Positions 62,063 to 64,000 of a stretch of DNA of 64,000 nt are shown in pieces. Location: NCBI RefSeq assembly GCF_029543245.1, contig NZ_JARQWV010000004.1:1-64000 (forward strand). The letters run 5' to 3'. Under the pieces are notes generated by a model that worked only from the letters and a program-made list of their open reading frames with translations, did no database searches and had not been told where the DNA came from. Source of the stretch: Caulobacter endophyticus (GTDB taxonomy: Bacteria > Pseudomonadota > Alphaproteobacteria > Caulobacterales > Caulobacteraceae). Made by a program: the position numbers and the translations under genes. Numbering within the stretch: the first letter of the stretch is position 1; every line of letters begins with the position of its first letter.

Positions 62063-62668
62063 CTAGTGGGCGGCCGAAGCCAGGCCCTGGACGTGGCTGA
62101 GGTGGGCCTTGATCTTGGGCAGGGCCTTGGCCGCGCCGCCCTTCAGTCCCGCGTCATCGCCGTGATCGGCATAGCCCTGCATCAGGGTCAGGGCCTCGTT
62201 GTGGGCGGCTTCCTGCTGGTTCAGGTAGACCTTGTCGAAGTCGGCCGGGGCCGCGGCGTTGAGGTTGTCGATGAGGCCCTTGCGGCGCTCGTCCAGCCCG
62301 GCCGGCGCGGTCTTGCCAGCGGCGATGATCAGCGGCTTGAGGGCGTTGGAAAGCGCGGTGTGGTCGGTGACCATCTGCTTGCCGAAGTCCTTGACCGCCT
62401 GGGTCTGGCCCTTTTGCTGGGCGATCTGGCCGGCCTGGATCTCGTACATGTCGCTGATCGCGGCGTTGGTGACGAAGGCGTCGGTAGACATCGGCCCGGT
62501 CACCGCGGCCGCCGTCCCCACGGCGGTGGACGTAGCGTCCTGTGCGGCGTTGACGGCCGCGTTGCCCGTGCCCGGATCGGCCGGGGCGGGTTCGGCGTCC
62601 TTCTTCTGGCAGGCGACGAGGCTCAGGGCGGCCAATGCGGCGGCGGCCAAAAGTGAGTATCGGGCCAT
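62063..62668 (-). CDS. DUF4142 lipoprotein
   Basis: 201 residues. Lipoprotein signal MARYSLLAAAALAALSLVAC with the Cys at residue 20, an Ala/Asp-rich spacer, then the DUF4142 four-helix domain: AFVTNAAISDMYEIQAGQIA, VKDFGKQMVTDHTALSNALK, FDKVYLNQQEAAHNEALTLM. This fold is related to ferritin-like bundles, periplasmic and common in general-stress regulons. ATG 62668; 62680 also possible. A full EcfG-type promoter lies 51 bases upstream. Confidence 0.9.
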   Translation of the reverse strand: MARYSLLAAAALAALSLVACQKKDAEPAPADPGTGNAAVNAAQDATSTAVGTAAAVTGPMSTDAFVTNAAISDMYEIQAGQIAQQKGQTQAVKDFGKQMVTDHTALSNALKPLIIAAGKTAPAGLDERRKGLIDNLNAAAPADFDKVYLNQQEAAHNEALTLMQGYADHGDDAGLKGGAAKALPKIKAHLSHVQGLASAAH

Positions 62669-62719
62669 GGTCGGCGTCTCCATCGGTTTCGCGATCGCCC
62701 CCGGGCGGGGCGGCAACTG

Positions 62720-62744
62720 AACGGCGCGGCTTGCCCGACGTTCC
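62720..62744 (-). promoter_or_regulatory. EcfG (SigT)-type promoter for DUF4142-DUF3597
   Basis: Minus strand GGAAC (62744-62740), 16-nt spacer, CGTT (62723-62720), 51 bases before the DUF4142 ATG. Confidence 0.65.
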
Positions 62745-62806
62745 CACCAGGCGCCTGCTCGGCGTCGCCAGTTTCCAGACCAGAGCGGCGACCTCACCGT
62801 CCATCC

Positions 62807-62831
62807 GGAACGGCCTTGGCGAGCGCTCGTT
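62807..62831 (+). promoter_or_regulatory. EcfG (SigT)-type promoter for the flavoprotein gene
   Basis: GGAAC (62807-62811), 16-nt spacer, CGTT (62828-62831), 32 bases before the ATG at 62864. It is divergent from the DUF4142 promoter, with their -35 boxes about 60 bases apart. Confidence 0.65.
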
Positions 62832-62863
62832 AACGCGCCACCGGCCACCAGACGAACGCCCCC

Positions 62864-63820
62864 ATGACAAAAGCCGCCGCTTTGCCGGACACCCCGAGGG
62901 TCGACGACTACGACGTGATCATCGTCGGCGCGGGTCCGGCCGGTCTGACGGCGGCGACTTACCTTGGGCGCTTTCGCCGCAAGGTGCTGATCCTCGACGG
63001 CGGGCGCCCCCGCGCCGACTGGATCCCCGAAAGCCACAACACGCCGGGCTTCCCCGGCGGCGTCGGCGGGCGCCAACTGCTCGCCGACATGGACCGGCAG
63101 GCAAGGCTCTACGGGGCCGAGCGCAGAGCCGCGCGGGCCCAAAGTCTGTCACGCATGGCCGAGCGTTTCGAGGTCACGCTGGAGACGGCGCGCGGCGATC
63201 TGGCCGGCGCTCCCGCCCAGGTGCGCGCGCGCTTCGTGTTGTTGGCTACAGGCGTCATTGATCGGCTGCCGGACTTGGACGGCATGGAGGCGGCGATCAA
63301 GGCGGCCAAGGTGCGCATGTGCCCGATCTGCGACGCCTACGAGGCCATCGATCAGACCATCGCCGTGCTCGGCGAGGGTGATCTGGGCGCGCGCGAGGCC
63401 GCGTTCCTGAGGACCTATTCGCCAAGGGTCACCCTGCTGCACCTTGGCGATCCGGCCATGCTCACCGCTCGGGAGACCCTTGACGAACATGGCGTGGAGA
63501 TCATGCCGATCACGCTGGCCGACCTGGCCGTTGGACCCGAGACGGTCACAGTCGCGCGCAGCGATCAGGCGCCAAGAACCTTCGATTGCCTTTACCTGGC
63601 CCTGGGCTGCGAAATGCAGACAGGCCTGGCGACGGATTGGGGCGCGGCTCACGACGACGACGGCAACCTCATCGTCAGCGCCCACCAGGAAACCTCGGTC
63701 GAGGGCCTCTATGCGGCGGGCGATGTCGTGCGCGGGCTAAATCAGATCGCGGTGGCCGCCGCCGAGGCCGCCATCGCCGCCACCGACATCCACAAGCGCC
63801 TCAGAGCGCTGTCCCGCTGA
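62864..63820 (+). CDS. Thioredoxin reductase-like FAD/NAD(P) oxidoreductase
   Basis: 318 residues. FAD site DVIIVGAGPAGLTAATYLGR, redox pair Cys-x-x-Cys in RMCPICDAYE, NAD(P) region IAVLGEGDLGAREAAFLRTY where the last Gly of G-x-G-x-x-G is partly changed, and the C-terminal FAD motif GLYAAGDVVRGLNQIAVAAA. Close to thioredoxin reductase but the insertion and NAD(P) loop differ, so the partner may be another disulfide protein or a peroxiredoxin. Full EcfG-type promoter 32 bases upstream. Confidence 0.9.
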   Translation: MTKAAALPDTPRVDDYDVIIVGAGPAGLTAATYLGRFRRKVLILDGGRPRADWIPESHNTPGFPGGVGGRQLLADMDRQARLYGAERRAARAQSLSRMAERFEVTLETARGDLAGAPAQVRARFVLLATGVIDRLPDLDGMEAAIKAAKVRMCPICDAYEAIDQTIAVLGEGDLGAREAAFLRTYSPRVTLLHLGDPAMLTARETLDEHGVEIMPITLADLAVGPETVTVARSDQAPRTFDCLYLALGCEMQTGLATDWGAAHDDDGNLIVSAHQETSVEGLYAAGDVVRGLNQIAVAAAEAAIAATDIHKRLRALSR

Positions 63821-63839
63821 GCACCCTCTCCCCTGCCCG

Positions 63840-64000
63840 TCAGTCCTGGACCAGGCCAAGGGCGTAGCGCCGACAATGCTCCAGATAGGCCGCCTCGTGC
63901 ACGGCCACCAGATCTACGACGCTGGACCACAGCCAGGAGGGCGCGTCCAAGGCGCCGGACCGATTGCGCGACAGGTCGGCGATCCAGGCCTTGCGCGCGG
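63840..64000 (-). CDS. C-terminal end of a gene running off the window
   Basis: The last 52 or so residues are visible: RKAWIADLSRNRSGALDAPS, WLWSSVVDLVAVHEAAYLEH, CRRYALGLVQD, stop. No frame interruption up to the window edge. A helical end; family not recognised. Confidence 0.5.
   Translation of the reverse strand, partial: ARKAWIADLSRNRSGALDAPSWLWSSVVDLVAVHEAAYLEHCRRYALGLVQD

Overview
The window looks like a chromosomal segment of a GC-rich alphaproteobacterium, most likely Caulobacter or a close relative. This rests on the gene repertoire: HWE-type histidine kinases, an ECF11-type sigma/ChrR pair next to cfa, EcfG (SigT)-type promoters, a Ku/KatE/DUF4142 stress block and an ExoY-type sugar transferase. 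Species was not determined. Nothing looks like a plasmid or a complete prophage.

Layout. (1) 0.2-16 kb is an exopolysaccharide region: acyltransferase, sugar transferase, ABC exporter, a 1313-residue glycosyltransferase/methyltransferase/deacetylase/glycosyltransferase fusion, a 5'-truncated glycosyltransferase, a methyltransferase and galU. Scattered through it are four small paralogous genes sharing a motif around W-x-x-V-E-A-x-C-x-C-A-x-L-E-R, a family I do not recognise. (2) 16.5-19.4 kb holds tRNA-Cys, two head-to-head tyrosine-recombinase-like paralogues and decayed DNA. (3) 19.4-31.4 kb carries an XRE regulator, a response regulator, a DUF3313 lipoprotein, an ECF sigma/ChrR-like pair divergent from cfa, a KaiC-like ATPase coupled to a hybrid kinase, an AlkB-like oxygenase and an exonuclease III. 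(4) 31.5-35 kb is an accessory patch: fragments of Fic-like, GH26-like and serine-recombinase genes around a hipBA module whose upstream region has four regularly spaced 18-bp palindromes. (5) 35-64 kb is rich in stress genes: OhrR-like MarR regulator, hybrid kinase, ClpP-like protein, SRAP, ArdA, an SRPBCC/alcohol dehydrogenase/SDR operon, heme-oxygenase-like enzyme, two Crp/Fnr regulators, HWE kinase, hemerythrin, KatE, Ku, DUF4142/DUF3597 and a thioredoxin-reductase-like flavoprotein.

Wiring. I found eight sites with GGAAC, a 16-17 nt spacer and CGTT or GGTT, plus one near match (AGAAC). All lie 25-110 bp upstream of a start codon. They match the EcfG general-stress promoter pattern and sit before galU, the 40.0 kb gene, a DUF883-like gene, the SRPBCC operon, the heme-oxygenase-like operon, hemerythrin-katE, ku, DUF4142-DUF3597 and the flavoprotein. 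This suggests that much of the right half, and sugar-nucleotide supply on the left, is under general stress control. The ECF sigma gene has its own TGATCC, 18 nt, TATCAT promoter almost on top of its start codon.

Most promising for something undescribed: the four-copy small-protein family in the polysaccharide region; the hipBA operator array with 31-44-31 bp spacing; the ChrR-like anti-sigma factor that has lost most of its usual zinc ligands; and the head-to-head recombinase pair beside tRNA-Cys. Everything here was read by eye; no alignment, search or folding program was run.
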